Made by a program: the position numbers and the translations under genes. Positions 17,876 through 27,144 of a DNA stretch of 64,000 nt are shown here, piece by piece. This DNA is from Simplicispira psychrophila DSM 11588 (GTDB lineage Bacteria > Pseudomonadota > Gammaproteobacteria > Burkholderiales > Burkholderiaceae_C), in the NCBI RefSeq assembly GCF_000688255.1, contig NZ_JHYS01000002.1, forward strand, positions 124,001 through 188,000. Direction: 5' to 3'. Position 1 is the first letter of the stretch. Each line of letters begins with the position of its first letter. The notes beneath the pieces are model-generated. The model was not told the DNA's origin. It made no database searches and saw only the letters and a program-made list of their open reading frames with translations.

Positions 17876-19288
17876 ATGCACCCCTTTTTACGTCAACGCA
17901 CCGCCCTGGCTTTAGCCGCGGCGCTGTGTACCGGCGCGCTGCCTTTGAGCGCAGTGGCCGCGACCCACACCGATGCGATGCTGGCGCAACTCCAGGCACT
18001 GGTCGAGCGCGTCGAGCGCCTGGAAGCACAAAACACACAACTGCGCAGCGCGCTAGAGAGTGACCGCCTCAGCGAGAACGAGCCCGAGCTGGCGACGCGC
18101 ATCAAAGCCGTGGAAGCGCAGCAGCAGGCGCTGCAATCGCCGGCCAGCAAATTGATCAAAGCACTGGAGGGCATCAGCGTCGAAGGCAGCTTGACCGGCA
18201 TGGTGCAGCAGGCACGGCGCGGCGACCTGGACGACCCCAGCGCCGGCCACAGCCGCGCCAACTACCGGGGCGATGTCGCCGCGACCCTCCCCGGCGGCAC
18301 ATTTGGCAAGAACACCGGGAAGATTTTTGTGCACGCCCGCTTTGGCCAAGGCGAAGGCCTGGCGCTGCGCCCGACCTACACCGGCACGGCCAACAGCACC
18401 ACCTTTGGCGGCAGCGACCTGGACGACACGCAATTCACCCTGGCGCAGGCCTGGTACCAGCTGGACATGCCGATCGGCAACGCCAGCAACGGGCGCAAAG
18501 CCAGCTTCACGCTGGGCAAGATCGACCCGTTCATGTTCTTTGACCAGAACAGCATTGCCGACGATGAGACCCGGCACTTTGCCAACAACGTTTTTGTGCA
18601 TAACCCGCTGCTCGACTCGGGTGGCGACCTGGGCGCTGACCGTTACGGCTTCTCGCCCGGCGCCATTGCCGCCTACGAAGACGCCCGCGACAAGGCCCTA
18701 CCCTGGGGCGCATCGATCGGCGTGTTTGGTGCCGGCAACGGCGCCAATTTCAGCGCCAGCAGCGGCAAGCCGCTGGTCATTGCCCAGGCATGGGTATCGC
18801 CGCGCATCAATATGCTGCCCGGCACCTACCGCGCCTACGTCTGGAGCAACGCCCGCGCCAGCAACTTTGACGACAGCGCCGCGCGCCACAGCGGCTTTGG
18901 CCTCTCGGCGGATCAGCGCGTCACCGACACCCTGACGCTGTTTGGCCGCTACGGACAGCAGACTTCAGGCAGCGCGCGTTTCAACCGCGCCCTGACCGTG
19001 GGCGGTGAGCTGGACGGCTCGGCTTGGGGTCGCGGCGCCGATGGCCTGGGCATGGCCTTGGGCCTGTTACGCACCAGCGGCCGTTTTGCCGCCGCGTCGG
19101 TGGCAGAAATAGATACCTACGGCCACGCCGCGCGCGGCGCGGAGCGCCTTGGCGAGCTGTACTACCGCATCCACCTGAACAAGCACGTCGAAATCACGCC
19201 CAGCCTGCAATACATGGCACGCCCCGCTGCCGATCCGGACGCCAAGGGCATTGCCGTGGTCGGGCTGCGTGCCCGGGTGGGCTTTTGA
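17876..19288 (+). CDS. Outer-membrane porin of the iron operon
   Basis: 470 residues: signal peptide (to about AVAAT), a short coiled-coil (LQALVERVERLEAQNTQLRS, TRIKAVEAQQQAL) and a long beta-barrel ending in GLRARVGF with terminal Phe. The barrel has OprB-like features (RGDVAATLPGGTFGKN, SFTLGKIDPFMFFDQN). It starts 1 bp after the P19-type gene. It probably supplies an outer-membrane entry route for iron, a role inferred from the operon. Confidence 0.8.
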   Translation: MHPFLRQRTALALAAALCTGALPLSAVAATHTDAMLAQLQALVERVERLEAQNTQLRSALESDRLSENEPELATRIKAVEAQQQALQSPASKLIKALEGISVEGSLTGMVQQARRGDLDDPSAGHSRANYRGDVAATLPGGTFGKNTGKIFVHARFGQGEGLALRPTYTGTANSTTFGGSDLDDTQFTLAQAWYQLDMPIGNASNGRKASFTLGKIDPFMFFDQNSIADDETRHFANNVFVHNPLLDSGGDLGADRYGFSPGAIAAYEDARDKALPWGASIGVFGAGNGANFSASSGKPLVIAQAWVSPRINMLPGTYRAYVWSNARASNFDDSAARHSGFGLSADQRVTDTLTLFGRYGQQTSGSARFNRALTVGGELDGSAWGRGADGLGMALGLLRTSGRFAAASVAEIDTYGHAARGAERLGELYYRIHLNKHVEITPSLQYMARPAADPDAKGIAVVGLRARVGF

Positions 19289-19626
19289 TGGCACGGTACG
19301 CACGCCAACTGCTGGCCTGCGCGGCTCTGACCCTGGCGGCGGGCGCGGTAGCAGCACAAGAGTTGCCCACCTTCCGACTAGAAATGAAGAACGGCCACTT
19401 TGACCCGACCGAGGTGGTTGTGCCGGCCAACACCCGCTTCAAGCTGGTACTGCACAACGCCGGCACCGACGCCGAAGAGTTCGAGAGCCTGGAGCTGAAG
19501 AAGGAAAAAGTGCTAGCGCCTGGCGCCACCAGCTTTGTGGTGTTTGCCCCGCTCAAGCCGGGCAGCTACCGCTTTTTTGGTGAATTCCACCCAGACACGG
19601 CGCAAGGCCGCATCGTTTCCCGCTAA
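19288..19626 (+). CDS. Small periplasmic cupredoxin-like protein
   Basis: 112 residues: signal peptide ending at GAVAAQ, then one cupredoxin-fold domain (FRLEMKNGHFDPTEVVVPAN, later GSYRFFGEFHPDTAQG). Such domains sit beside FTR1 permeases in ferrous-iron transporters, as the cupredoxin part of EfeO does, and may bind metal or help oxidise iron. Its ATG overlaps the porin stop (TGATG), so translation is probably coupled. Confidence 0.85.
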   Translation: MARYARQLLACAALTLAAGAVAAQELPTFRLEMKNGHFDPTEVVVPANTRFKLVLHNAGTDAEEFESLELKKEKVLAPGATSFVVFAPLKPGSYRFFGEFHPDTAQGRIVSR

Positions 19627-19644
19627 CCCGTAACAGGAATCCCC

Positions 19645-20478
19645 ATGGTCAACGCCTTTGTCATCGTCTGGCGCGAAAGCCTGGAAGCCATGCTGGTCAT
19701 CGGCATCCTGTCAGCCTGGGTCAACGGGCGCGGCGGTGGTGGCGCACGCACCGCCTTGTGGAGCGGCGTGCTGGCCGGCCTGGCGCTGGCCGTGGCACTG
19801 GCGGCCTTGATGCAAGGCACGCTGGGCATCCTGCCCGACGAGGGACAGGAGATTTTTCAGACGCTGCTGATCGTGTTTGCCGCCTTGCTGATGACGCACA
19901 TGGTGCTGTGGATGCGCCGCCACGCCCGTGGCCTGCGCCGCGAGATGGAGAGCGCGCTGGACAACGCCGCCGCACGCCAAGGCGCTTGGGGCATTGCCGC
20001 CGTGGCCGCGCTGGCCGTGGCACGCGAAGGCGCAGAAACCGTCATCTTCCTACAAGGCATGGCCTCGGGCGCCGGCTGGGGCGCGTTGCTGCCGTCGGCG
20101 CTGGCTGGTTTTGCGCTGGCCGGCGTGACCGCCTGGGCCGCCGCGCGCGGTCTGCGCCTGCTGCCGCAGCACCAGGTGTTGCGCGCCAGTGCCAATTTGT
20201 TGCTGTTGTTTGCCGCTGGCATGTTGGTGCTGGGCAGTGACCGCCTGATCAGCCTGAAATGGCTGCCGCCCGGCCCCGATCCACTGTGGGACACCAGCGC
20301 CTGGCTGGACGATGGCGCCGGCGCCGGCAAGTGGCTGGCCGACCTGTTTGGCTACCGTGCCCGCCCGGCCACGGCCAACGTGGTGGTGTTCTTTGGCTTT
20401 TGGCTGCTGATGGCGGTGCAGCACGGGTGGCCGGCGCGCGCGGTGCCCAAGTCCGCCATCCCCTTGCACGCTGAATGA
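19645..20478 (+). CDS. FTR1-family iron permease
   Basis: 277 residues with about seven membrane helices and both iron-binding REXXE motifs: RESLE at 10-14 and REGAE at 127-131. FTR1/EfeU permeases carry iron across the inner membrane. It overlaps the next gene by 4 bases (ATGA). Confidence 0.95.
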   Translation: MVNAFVIVWRESLEAMLVIGILSAWVNGRGGGGARTALWSGVLAGLALAVALAALMQGTLGILPDEGQEIFQTLLIVFAALLMTHMVLWMRRHARGLRREMESALDNAAARQGAWGIAAVAALAVAREGAETVIFLQGMASGAGWGALLPSALAGFALAGVTAWAAARGLRLLPQHQVLRASANLLLLFAAGMLVLGSDRLISLKWLPPGPDPLWDTSAWLDDGAGAGKWLADLFGYRARPATANVVVFFGFWLLMAVQHGWPARAVPKSAIPLHAE

Positions 20479-21872
20479 CTACACAGCCCCTGCATTTCAT
20501 GCCACGCCAGCGACCGCGCACGCGGCTGGCGCGGCTGGGCGACTGGATGGCGCGCCACCGCAGCGCCATTGCGCGCCTGCAGTGGGCCATCGTCGTGCTG
20601 TATTTCGTGCTGGTCGCCGTACCGGCCTTTTTGCCGCTGCCGCCGGAAGATGCGCGCATGGCCAACAACTTCACGCGTGTGGCGCAGTTTGCCTTCTGGG
20701 GCATCTGGTGGCCGTTTGTCATCGCCTCGATGTTGCTGGTCGGGCGCTTCTGGTGCGGCGTGATGTGTCCGGAAGGTGCGCTGACCGAATTTGTCGGCCG
20801 GCCCGGCAAAGGACGAGCCATTCCGCGCTGGATGCGCTGGCCCGGCTGGCCGCTGGTGGGGTTTCTGGGCACCACGCTGTATGGCCAGCTGATCAGCGTT
20901 TACGAATATCCCGGCCCGGTGCTGGTGATTCTGGGCGGCTCGACCGTGGCCGCCATTGCCGTGGGCATCGTCTATGGCCGGGGCAAGCGCGTGTGGTGCC
21001 GCTACCTGTGCCCGGTCACCGGCGTGTTTGCCCTGCTGGCACGGCTGGCACCGCTGCACTTTCAGGTAGACCGCGCCGCTTGGCAGGCACAACCGGCCCA
21101 CATCCCGGCGGTCGATTGCCCGCCGTTGCTCAACGTCAGCACGCTCTCCAGCGCAGCGCAGTGCCATTCATGCGGACGTTGCAGCGGTCACAGGGGCGCG
21201 GTGGCACTGCGCGGGCGCTGGCCGGGCAGCGAGATCGTCCACAGCCAGCCCGGCGACGTGGGCCGCTACGAGGCGCTGCTGCTGCTGTACGGCATGTTGG
21301 GGTTTGCGCTGGGCGCGTTTCAATGGACGATGGCGCCGGGCTTTGTCCAAGCCAAGCAATGGATGGCCACCTGGCTGGTCGAGCGCGACATCTTCTGGCC
21401 GCTGGCCGACAACGCACCCTGGTGGGTACTGACGCATTACCCGCAGGTATCCGATGTGTTCAGTTGGCTTGATGGTGCCGGCATCGTCGTCTGGCTCAGC
21501 GGCACGGCGCTGCTGGTCGGTGGCCTGGCGCATCTGGCCACCGCCGCCGCTGCCCGCCTGGCGCGCACCGACTGGAAGGTGCTGGCCCTGTGCCTGGTGC
21601 CGATGGCCGCAGCAAATCTGTTTTTGGGTCTGTCGATGCTCACGCTGACACAGCTGCGCAGCGAGGGCATTATTTTTACCTGGTTACCTGAGGCGCAGCT
21701 GGCACTGCTGGCGCTGGCCTGGGGCAGCGGTATGGTGCTGGCGCTGGCGCAATTGCGCCGTGCCGGGGTATCGGGTGTGCGGACGGTGGGGGCCATCGCG
21801 CTGCTGGCCGCCGCTGGCGCCGTACCAGCGTTGCTGTGGATACGCACGCTGGATTTGTTCCGTGTCTGGTAA
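20475..21872 (+). CDS. NapH/NosR-like membrane Fe-S protein
   Basis: 465-residue inner-membrane protein with several helices and cysteine clusters on loops: RFWCGVMCPEGALTEF and WCRYLCPVTGVFALLAR, plus a ferredoxin-like CHSCGRCSG. This resembles polyferredoxin membrane proteins of the NapH/RdxA/NosR type that pass electrons across the membrane. As last gene of the FTR1 operon it may provide redox power for iron import; related genes occur in other P19/FTR1 operons. That role is inferred. Confidence 0.8.
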   Translation: MTTQPLHFMPRQRPRTRLARLGDWMARHRSAIARLQWAIVVLYFVLVAVPAFLPLPPEDARMANNFTRVAQFAFWGIWWPFVIASMLLVGRFWCGVMCPEGALTEFVGRPGKGRAIPRWMRWPGWPLVGFLGTTLYGQLISVYEYPGPVLVILGGSTVAAIAVGIVYGRGKRVWCRYLCPVTGVFALLARLAPLHFQVDRAAWQAQPAHIPAVDCPPLLNVSTLSSAAQCHSCGRCSGHRGAVALRGRWPGSEIVHSQPGDVGRYEALLLLYGMLGFALGAFQWTMAPGFVQAKQWMATWLVERDIFWPLADNAPWWVLTHYPQVSDVFSWLDGAGIVVWLSGTALLVGGLAHLATAAAARLARTDWKVLALCLVPMAAANLFLGLSMLTLTQLRSEGIIFTWLPEAQLALLALAWGSGMVLALAQLRRAGVSGVRTVGAIALLAAAGAVPALLWIRTLDLFRVW

Positions 21873-21907
21873 GACCCACCTCTACAGGAAAATATAGAGT
21901 GTTTTAG

Positions 21908-21940
21908 GCTTCAAGCGCCCACTTGGCAAGCGCTTGAAGC
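21908..21940. terminator. Strong hairpin between convergent genes
   Basis: GCTTCAAGCGC and GCGCTTGAAGC form perfect 11-bp arms around an 11-base loop, followed by TATGGTTTTTG. It lies between the iron operon and the convergent lipoprotein gene and probably ends transcription. The neighbouring AGCTATGGTTTTT is also part of the dispersed repeat, so the hairpin may be one version of that element. Confidence 0.65.
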
Positions 21941-21960
21941 TATGGTTTTTGATAAATCGC

Positions 21961-22545
21961 TTATCGCGTGACGCGCGTGATCTTCGAGCCCTGCAACGAC
22001 ACGCCAGCTTCCAAACCGGTGTTGGTCAGTACGTAGCTGCTCACCGGCGCCTGGATGGTCTGGGTGTCGATACTGCCATTGGCACCGACATGGCCTGCCG
22101 CCACGGTGGCGTCCACACCACCCGACCAGCCATTGCCATTGACAAACTTGTCGAGCGAGTCCTGGGTACTAAACACATAGATCACCGCCTTGGACTGGCC
22201 GCCAGCCTGCCAGCCGATGGAGGCGCCGCTGGTGGTGTAGCGGCTGTGCGCCTTGTTGCCGACGCGCAACTGGCCTTCACCATGTTCAACACCGATCACA
22301 AAACTGCCGCCAATCACGGCCGGAAACACCAGCACGCCCTTGGCGCGCGCAATCAATTCGCGAGAGCCAGGAGCGGCCTGATAGAGGCGTGACAAGGTGG
22401 CATCGACCTGGGCATCCAGCGACACCCGATCCGAACGCTGTGAACCTTGCGCGCTCTCTTTGGTCGTGGTGCAACCCACCATGGTCATCCCTGCAACGCC
22501 CACTACCGTAGCCACTACCAAAGTGCGGATAGACAATTTTTTCAT
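21961..22545 (-). CDS. YSC84-family lipoprotein
   Basis: 194 residues with a lipoprotein signal ending at MTMVGC and then a YSC84/BPSL1445-type domain (ARAKGVLVFPAVIGGSFVIGV, GASIGWQAGGQSKAVIYVF, AAGHVGANGSIDT). Proteins of this family are cell-envelope or lipid-associated; bacterial function is poorly known. AAGGAAT upstream of the ATG at 22545 sets the start. Confidence 0.88.
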   Translation of the reverse strand: MKKLSIRTLVVATVVGVAGMTMVGCTTTKESAQGSQRSDRVSLDAQVDATLSRLYQAAPGSRELIARAKGVLVFPAVIGGSFVIGVEHGEGQLRVGNKAHSRYTTSGASIGWQAGGQSKAVIYVFSTQDSLDKFVNGNGWSGGVDATVAAGHVGANGSIDTQTIQAPVSSYVLTNTGLEAGVSLQGSKITRVTR

Positions 22546-22659
22546 GACAGATTCCTTGGTAAAACGTGATGCAGCCATGGTAATGAGGCTGCACGCACTT
22601 GACGCAAGGCAGGCGCCAAGTCGGCCTGTGCGCCTACAGGCGGCGCGGGCAAGTCTGCA

Positions 22660-23523
22660 TCAACCGCCTCGGCGCGCCGCCGCATACAAGGCCTGCACCT
22701 TGGGCACGTTCTGCTCCAGTTCGCGGATGCGCTGCGGACCGCTGGGGTGGGTCGAGAGGAAGGAGGGCCCACCCTGGCCACCGCTGGCTTGGCCCATCTT
22801 GCGCCACAGGGTGACGGCAGACTGAGGGTTGTAGCCGGCGCGCGCCGCCATCTCCAGGCCGACCAGATCGGCGTCGCTTTCATCACCCCGGCTGAATTTG
22901 AGGCTGAGCAACTGCCCGCCCAAGTTGGCCGCCAAGCTGCCCAGATCGCCCAGGCCGAGCAGCTGCGCCCCCAGGCGCAGGCCCAGGTTGGTGGCCTGGC
23001 TTTTGGCCATCTGGGCGCGGGCATGTTCGCGCAGGGCGTGCGCCATTTCGTGGCCCATGACCATGGCCGCCTCGTCGTCGGTGAGTTGGAGCTGTTCGAG
23101 GATGCCGGTATAGAAGGCGATCTTGCCGCCGGGCATACAAAAGGCATTGATCTGTGGGCTGCCAATCAAGTTGACCTCCCAACGCCAATCGCGCGCCCGC
23201 GGGTTCCACTGCGCGGCAAACGGCACCAGGCGGCGCCCAATGGCGCGCAGGCGCTGCAACTGCGGATGGTTGTCCGGCGCCAGGGCTTTTTTGGCGCGCG
23301 CCTGCGCCAGCAGCTGGCTGTATTGCTGCGTGGCAGCGCCTTCCAGCGTGTCGGCCGGTACCAGCTTGCGCAGGCCGGAGGCGTCGCCGACATCGACCTG
23401 CGCCAGCGCTGGCACCGATAGCGGCAGCACCAGCGCCGCGCCCGTGGCCAGCAAAAAACCGCGCCGCCCAGGCCAGAGACGGGAGGACGACGCCAACGAA
23501 GGAGAGGGGCAGAAAAGACACAT
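22660..23523 (-). CDS. Periplasmic M48-family metalloprotease
   Basis: 287 residues with an export signal (GRRGFLLATGAALVLPLSVP) and the M48 zinc motif HEMAH plus the downstream ligand in ESDADLVGLEMAARAGY. KIAFYTGILEQLQLTDDEAA before the motif and FLSTHPSGPQRI after it are typical of the BepA/LoiP-like group that degrades or folds outer-membrane proteins. The ATG at 23523 gives the standard signal; frames further upstream are unsupported. Confidence 0.9.
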   Translation of the reverse strand: MCLFCPSPSLASSSRLWPGRRGFLLATGAALVLPLSVPALAQVDVGDASGLRKLVPADTLEGAATQQYSQLLAQARAKKALAPDNHPQLQRLRAIGRRLVPFAAQWNPRARDWRWEVNLIGSPQINAFCMPGGKIAFYTGILEQLQLTDDEAAMVMGHEMAHALREHARAQMAKSQATNLGLRLGAQLLGLGDLGSLAANLGGQLLSLKFSRGDESDADLVGLEMAARAGYNPQSAVTLWRKMGQASGGQGGPSFLSTHPSGPQRIRELEQNVPKVQALYAAARRGG

Positions 23524-23606
23524 CGGGGAATAATAGAGAAACCGCGCGGCACTGTCACCGCCCCTTCTCTTTCGACCCTGCCGCCCCCTCTCCCGCACGA
23601 TTGACC

Positions 23607-24995
23607 ATGTCTTCCTCCCCTTCGGCTTCCACGGCGTCCGCGCCCACTGCGGTCACCCCCGTCACCTCCAACCCAGCGCCTCCCCCCCCGCAGCGCCCGC
23701 CCTGGCGCCAGACGCTGCGGGTGTACTTGGAGCCGGCCAGTCTGCGGATGCTGACGCTGGGGTTTTCTGCCGGCCTGCCGCTGCTGCTGGTGCTGGGCAC
23801 GCTGTCGTTCTGGCTGCGCGAGGCCGGGCTGGACCGCACCACCATCGGCTACCTCAGCTGGGTCGGGCTGGCTTACGCCTTCAAGTGGGTCTGGTCGCCG
23901 CTGGTGGACCGGCTGCCGCTGCCGCTGCTGACGCGCTGGCTGGGGCGGCGGCGCAGCTGGCTGCTGCTGTCGCAGGGTCTGGTAATAGCGGGATTAGTGG
24001 GCATGGCCTTCAACGACCCGCAACTGGCGCTGGCGCCGGTGGTGTGGTGCGCGCTGGCGGTGGCCTTTGGCTCGGCCACGCAGGACATTGCGCTGGACGC
24101 CTTTCGCATCGAATCGGCCGATACCGAGCGCCAAGCGGCCCTCGCCGCCACCTACCAGACCGGCTACCGCCTGGCGATGATCTGGGCCGGCGCCGGGGTG
24201 CTGTGGCTGGCGGCGCGCGCCGAGGTGGCGGGCACCAGCGGCTACCAACACGGCGCCTGGAAGCTGGCCTATCTGGTGATGGCGGCGTCGATGCTGGTCG
24301 GCACGCTGACGGTGCTGCTGTCGCGCGAGCCGGTGCCGCGCACCTTTCCGCCGGCCAAAAACGCGCTGGATTGGCTGCGCGGCGCGCTGGTCGAGCCATT
24401 TGCCGACTTCCTGTCGCGCTACCGCTGGCAGGCGGTGCTGATCCTGGCGCTGATCTCCGTCTACCGCATCAGCGACGTGGTGATGGGCATCATGGCCAAT
24501 CCGTTTTATGTCGATATGGGCTACACCAAGGACGAGGTCGCCGCCGTCACCAAGGTGTTTGGCGTGGTGATGACGCTGCTGGGCGCCTTTGTCGGCGGCG
24601 TGCTGTCGATGCGCCTGGGCGTGATGCGCGTGCTGATGCTGGGCGCCGTGCTCAGCGCCGCCAGCAACCTGCTGTTTGCCTGGCTGGGCACGCGCGGGCA
24701 CGATCTGACCGGGCTAATCTTCGTCATCTCGGCCGACAACCTGGCCGGCGGCATTGCCTCGGCGGCGTTCATTGCCTACCTGTCGAGCCTGACCAATGTG
24801 CAGTATTCGGCGACGCAATACGCGCTGTTCAGTTCGATGATGCTGCTGGCGCCGAAGTGGATTGCCGGATTTTCCGGCCGTTTTGTCGATGCCAATGGCT
24901 ACACCGAATTTTTCATTGGCACCGCCCTGCTGGGCTTGCCGGTGCTGATCCTGGTCGCCCTGGTTTCTCGGATGAAAATAGCCTCAAACGCTTGA
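23607..24995 (+). CDS. AmpG-like muropeptide MFS transporter
   Basis: 462 residues and about 12-14 membrane segments. The AmpG signature is clear: MLTLGFSAGLPLLLVLGTL, LSWVGLAYAFKWVWSPLVDR, GRRRSWLLLSQ, and AFGSATQDIALDAFRIE. AmpG imports anhydromuropeptides from peptidoglycan turnover. The Pro/Ala-rich first 30 residues are non-conserved. The last few residues (KIASNA) and stop lie inside a dispersed repeat copy, so the C-terminus was reshaped by it. Confidence 0.88.
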   Translation: MSSSPSASTASAPTAVTPVTSNPAPPPPQRPPWRQTLRVYLEPASLRMLTLGFSAGLPLLLVLGTLSFWLREAGLDRTTIGYLSWVGLAYAFKWVWSPLVDRLPLPLLTRWLGRRRSWLLLSQGLVIAGLVGMAFNDPQLALAPVVWCALAVAFGSATQDIALDAFRIESADTERQAALAATYQTGYRLAMIWAGAGVLWLAARAEVAGTSGYQHGAWKLAYLVMAASMLVGTLTVLLSREPVPRTFPPAKNALDWLRGALVEPFADFLSRYRWQAVLILALISVYRISDVVMGIMANPFYVDMGYTKDEVAAVTKVFGVVMTLLGAFVGGVLSMRLGVMRVLMLGAVLSAASNLLFAWLGTRGHDLTGLIFVISADNLAGGIASAAFIAYLSSLTNVQYSATQYALFSSMMLLAPKWIAGFSGRFVDANGYTEFFIGTALLGLPVLILVALVSRMKIASNA

Positions 24996-25030
24996 TGGAA
25001 TTGCGCTCATAGCTACTATTTCAATAGTCT
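24975..25030. repeat. Dispersed repeat copy supplying the end of the AmpG-like gene
   Basis: AAAATAGCCTCAAACGCTTG then TTGCGCTCATAGCTACTATTT is the repeat in reverse order. It overlaps the 3' end of the transporter gene and fills part of the 143-bp gap before the response regulator. Confidence 0.6.
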
Positions 25031-25138
25031 GGATCGCCTGTCACCCTGCCGCCATTTACCCCAGCTTTACGGCCGCTTCAACACCGCGCGACGCGCGCCA
25101 GCGACCATGGCTGCATTCACCTGGATCGCCACACCGCC

Positions 25139-25855
25139 ATGAACGCACACCTGCTGATGATTGAAGACGACACCCGCCTGGCGCAGATGGTGAGTGAGTA
25201 CCTGGGCCAGTCGGGTATGCAGGTCACGCACTGCGTTGACGGCGGCAGCGGACTGGCGCGCTTGCAGGGGCACGAGGGCGCCGCGCTGCCCGACTTGGTG
25301 ATTCTGGATTTGATGCTGCCCGACATGGACGGCCTGGACGTGTGCCGGCGCATCCGCACCTTGCCGGGTGCGGTGGCACAGGTGCCGATCTTGATGCTCA
25401 CCGCCAAGGGCGATCCGATGGATCGCATCATTGGCCTAGAACTGGGCGCTGACGACTACTTGCCCAAGCCGTTCGAGCCGCGCGAACTGCTGGCGCGCAT
25501 CCGCGCCATCCTGCGCCGGCGCGAGGGCGGGCCGGCGCCCAGCACCCAGTTGCTGCGCTTTGGCACTCTGGAGATCGACCGCGATGCGCGCAGCGTCACT
25601 GTGGCGGGGCAAGTCTGTGAACTGACCTCTTACCAATTCGACCTGCTGGTGGCGCTGGCCGAGCGCGCCGGGCGCGTGCTGACGCGCGACCAGATCATGG
25701 AAGCCGTGCGCGGGCGCGAACTCGAAGCCTTTGACCGCTCGATCGACGTCCACATGGGCCGCATCCGTGCCGCCATCGAGGCGGATGCCAAAAATCCGCA
25801 CCGCATCCTCACCGTACGCGGCGTCGGCTATGTGTTTGCCAAGCAGCAAGACTAA
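25139..25855 (+). CDS. OmpR/PhoB-family response regulator
   Basis: 238 residues: receiver domain with acidic pocket (IEDD, 8-11), phosphoacceptor Asp57 (LVILDLMLPD), Thr88 and Lys110 (YLPKPFEP), then a winged-helix DNA-binding domain ending HRILTVRGVGYVFAKQQD. It closely resembles RstA. The partner histidine kinase starts 33 bp downstream. The signal is unknown. Confidence 0.95.
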   Translation: MNAHLLMIEDDTRLAQMVSEYLGQSGMQVTHCVDGGSGLARLQGHEGAALPDLVILDLMLPDMDGLDVCRRIRTLPGAVAQVPILMLTAKGDPMDRIIGLELGADDYLPKPFEPRELLARIRAILRRREGGPAPSTQLLRFGTLEIDRDARSVTVAGQVCELTSYQFDLLVALAERAGRVLTRDQIMEAVRGRELEAFDRSIDVHMGRIRAAIEADAKNPHRILTVRGVGYVFAKQQD

Positions 25856-25887
25856 ATGCAGGTGGATGCTCTGAGCCGGACCCCGCC

Positions 25888-27144
25888 ATGTCGCTGATCC
25901 ATCTCTTTTCCCGCCGGCTGTACCTGCGCATCTGGCTCGCCGTGGTCGGCGGCGTGGCGGTGCTGACGCTGCTGGTCGGCTGGGCCTGGCGTGTCGCCGC
26001 GGAACAGAACGCCCAGCCCCTGGTGTCGCAGGGCAGAGAAATGGTGCTGCGCAACAGCGCCGGCACCCCCTTGGTAGCGGGTCTGGCGACGCGTGTGCCC
26101 GGGCCGCCCGACGAGGGGCTGGAGCTGCGCATCGAAAGCGACAACGGCCAGCAATACAGCCTGTACATGGCACCGCGAAACCACCGCAGTGAGCGCGCGG
26201 AGCGCGGCCCCCGCGGCGGGCCCGAAGCGGCGTTCTGGACACGCCCGCCATTTGGATTTTTGTGGATGCTGGGCCTGGTCGGCCTGGCCGTGGCCGTCGG
26301 CGTGTTCCCCATCATCCGGCGCCTGCTGGGGCGCCTGGACGTGCTGCAGCACAGCGTGCAGCGCTTTGGCGAGGGCGATCTGGCCGCGCGCGTGCCGGTG
26401 CACGGCCACGACGAGGTGGCGGACCTGTCACGCCAGTTCAATGCCGCCGCCGCGCGCATCCAGACGCTGGTGCAGTCGCACAAATCGCTGCTGGCCAACG
26501 CCTCGCACGAACTGCGCTCCCCACTGACACGCATCCGCATGGGGTTGGAACTGATGGGCGGCAGCAGCCAGCCCTCGCCCGCCTTCCGCGACGAAATACT
26601 GCGCAACATTGCCGAACTCGATCAACTGGTCGATGAAATTTTGCTGGCCAGCCGCCTGGATGCCCATGAGGCCGACGTCGGCACCATCGAACTGGTCGAT
26701 CTGGTGGGCTTGGCCGCCGAAGAGTGCGTGCGCGTCGATGCCGACCTAGACGCCGGCACCGACACGCTGGAGGTGAATGGCGTCGCCAAACTCTTGCGCC
26801 GCGCGGTGCGCAACCTGCTGGAGAACGCGCGCCGCTACAGCCAGGGCGAGATCACCGTCAGCCTGCGGCGCAGCACCCACCGGCCCCACATGGCTGAAGT
26901 GCGCGTCTGCGACCACGGCCCCGGCGTGCCCGAAGCACTGCGCGAGCGCATCTTCGAGCCGTTCTACCGTCTCCCTGGCGCCAGCGAACGCGCCGGCGGC
27001 GTCGGTTTGGGGCTGGCGCTGGTGCGCTCTATCGCCGCGCGCCACGGCGGCCACGTGTCTTGTGAAGATCGGCACCACGGAGGCAGCGGTGCCTGCTTTG
27101 TGCTGGAACTGCCGCTGCAGCCGCCTCCACCAACGCCTCAATAG
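25888..27144 (+). CDS. Two-component sensor histidine kinase
   Basis: 418 residues: two membrane helices (about 15-34 and 123-143) around a short periplasmic segment, a HAMP domain (RRLLGRLDVLQHSVQRFGEG), H-box with His207 (NASHELRSPLTRIR), then N-box (NLLENARRYSQG), G1 (DHGPGVPEALRERIFEPFYR) and G2 (GGVGLGLALVRSIAARHGG). It forms an operon with the preceding regulator and resembles RstB. Its 3' end overlaps the convergent transporter gene by 7 bases. Confidence 0.95.
   Translation: MSLIHLFSRRLYLRIWLAVVGGVAVLTLLVGWAWRVAAEQNAQPLVSQGREMVLRNSAGTPLVAGLATRVPGPPDEGLELRIESDNGQQYSLYMAPRNHRSERAERGPRGGPEAAFWTRPPFGFLWMLGLVGLAVAVGVFPIIRRLLGRLDVLQHSVQRFGEGDLAARVPVHGHDEVADLSRQFNAAAARIQTLVQSHKSLLANASHELRSPLTRIRMGLELMGGSSQPSPAFRDEILRNIAELDQLVDEILLASRLDAHEADVGTIELVDLVGLAAEECVRVDADLDAGTDTLEVNGVAKLLRRAVRNLLENARRYSQGEITVSLRRSTHRPHMAEVRVCDHGPGVPEALRERIFEPFYRLPGASERAGGVGLGLALVRSIAARHGGHVSCEDRHHGGSGACFVLELPLQPPPPTPQ

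Noticed and set aside
27138-27144. The 7-base overlap of histidine kinase and MFS gene ends as an annotation error
   Set aside because: Both stops are clear and short convergent overlaps are common in compact genomes.
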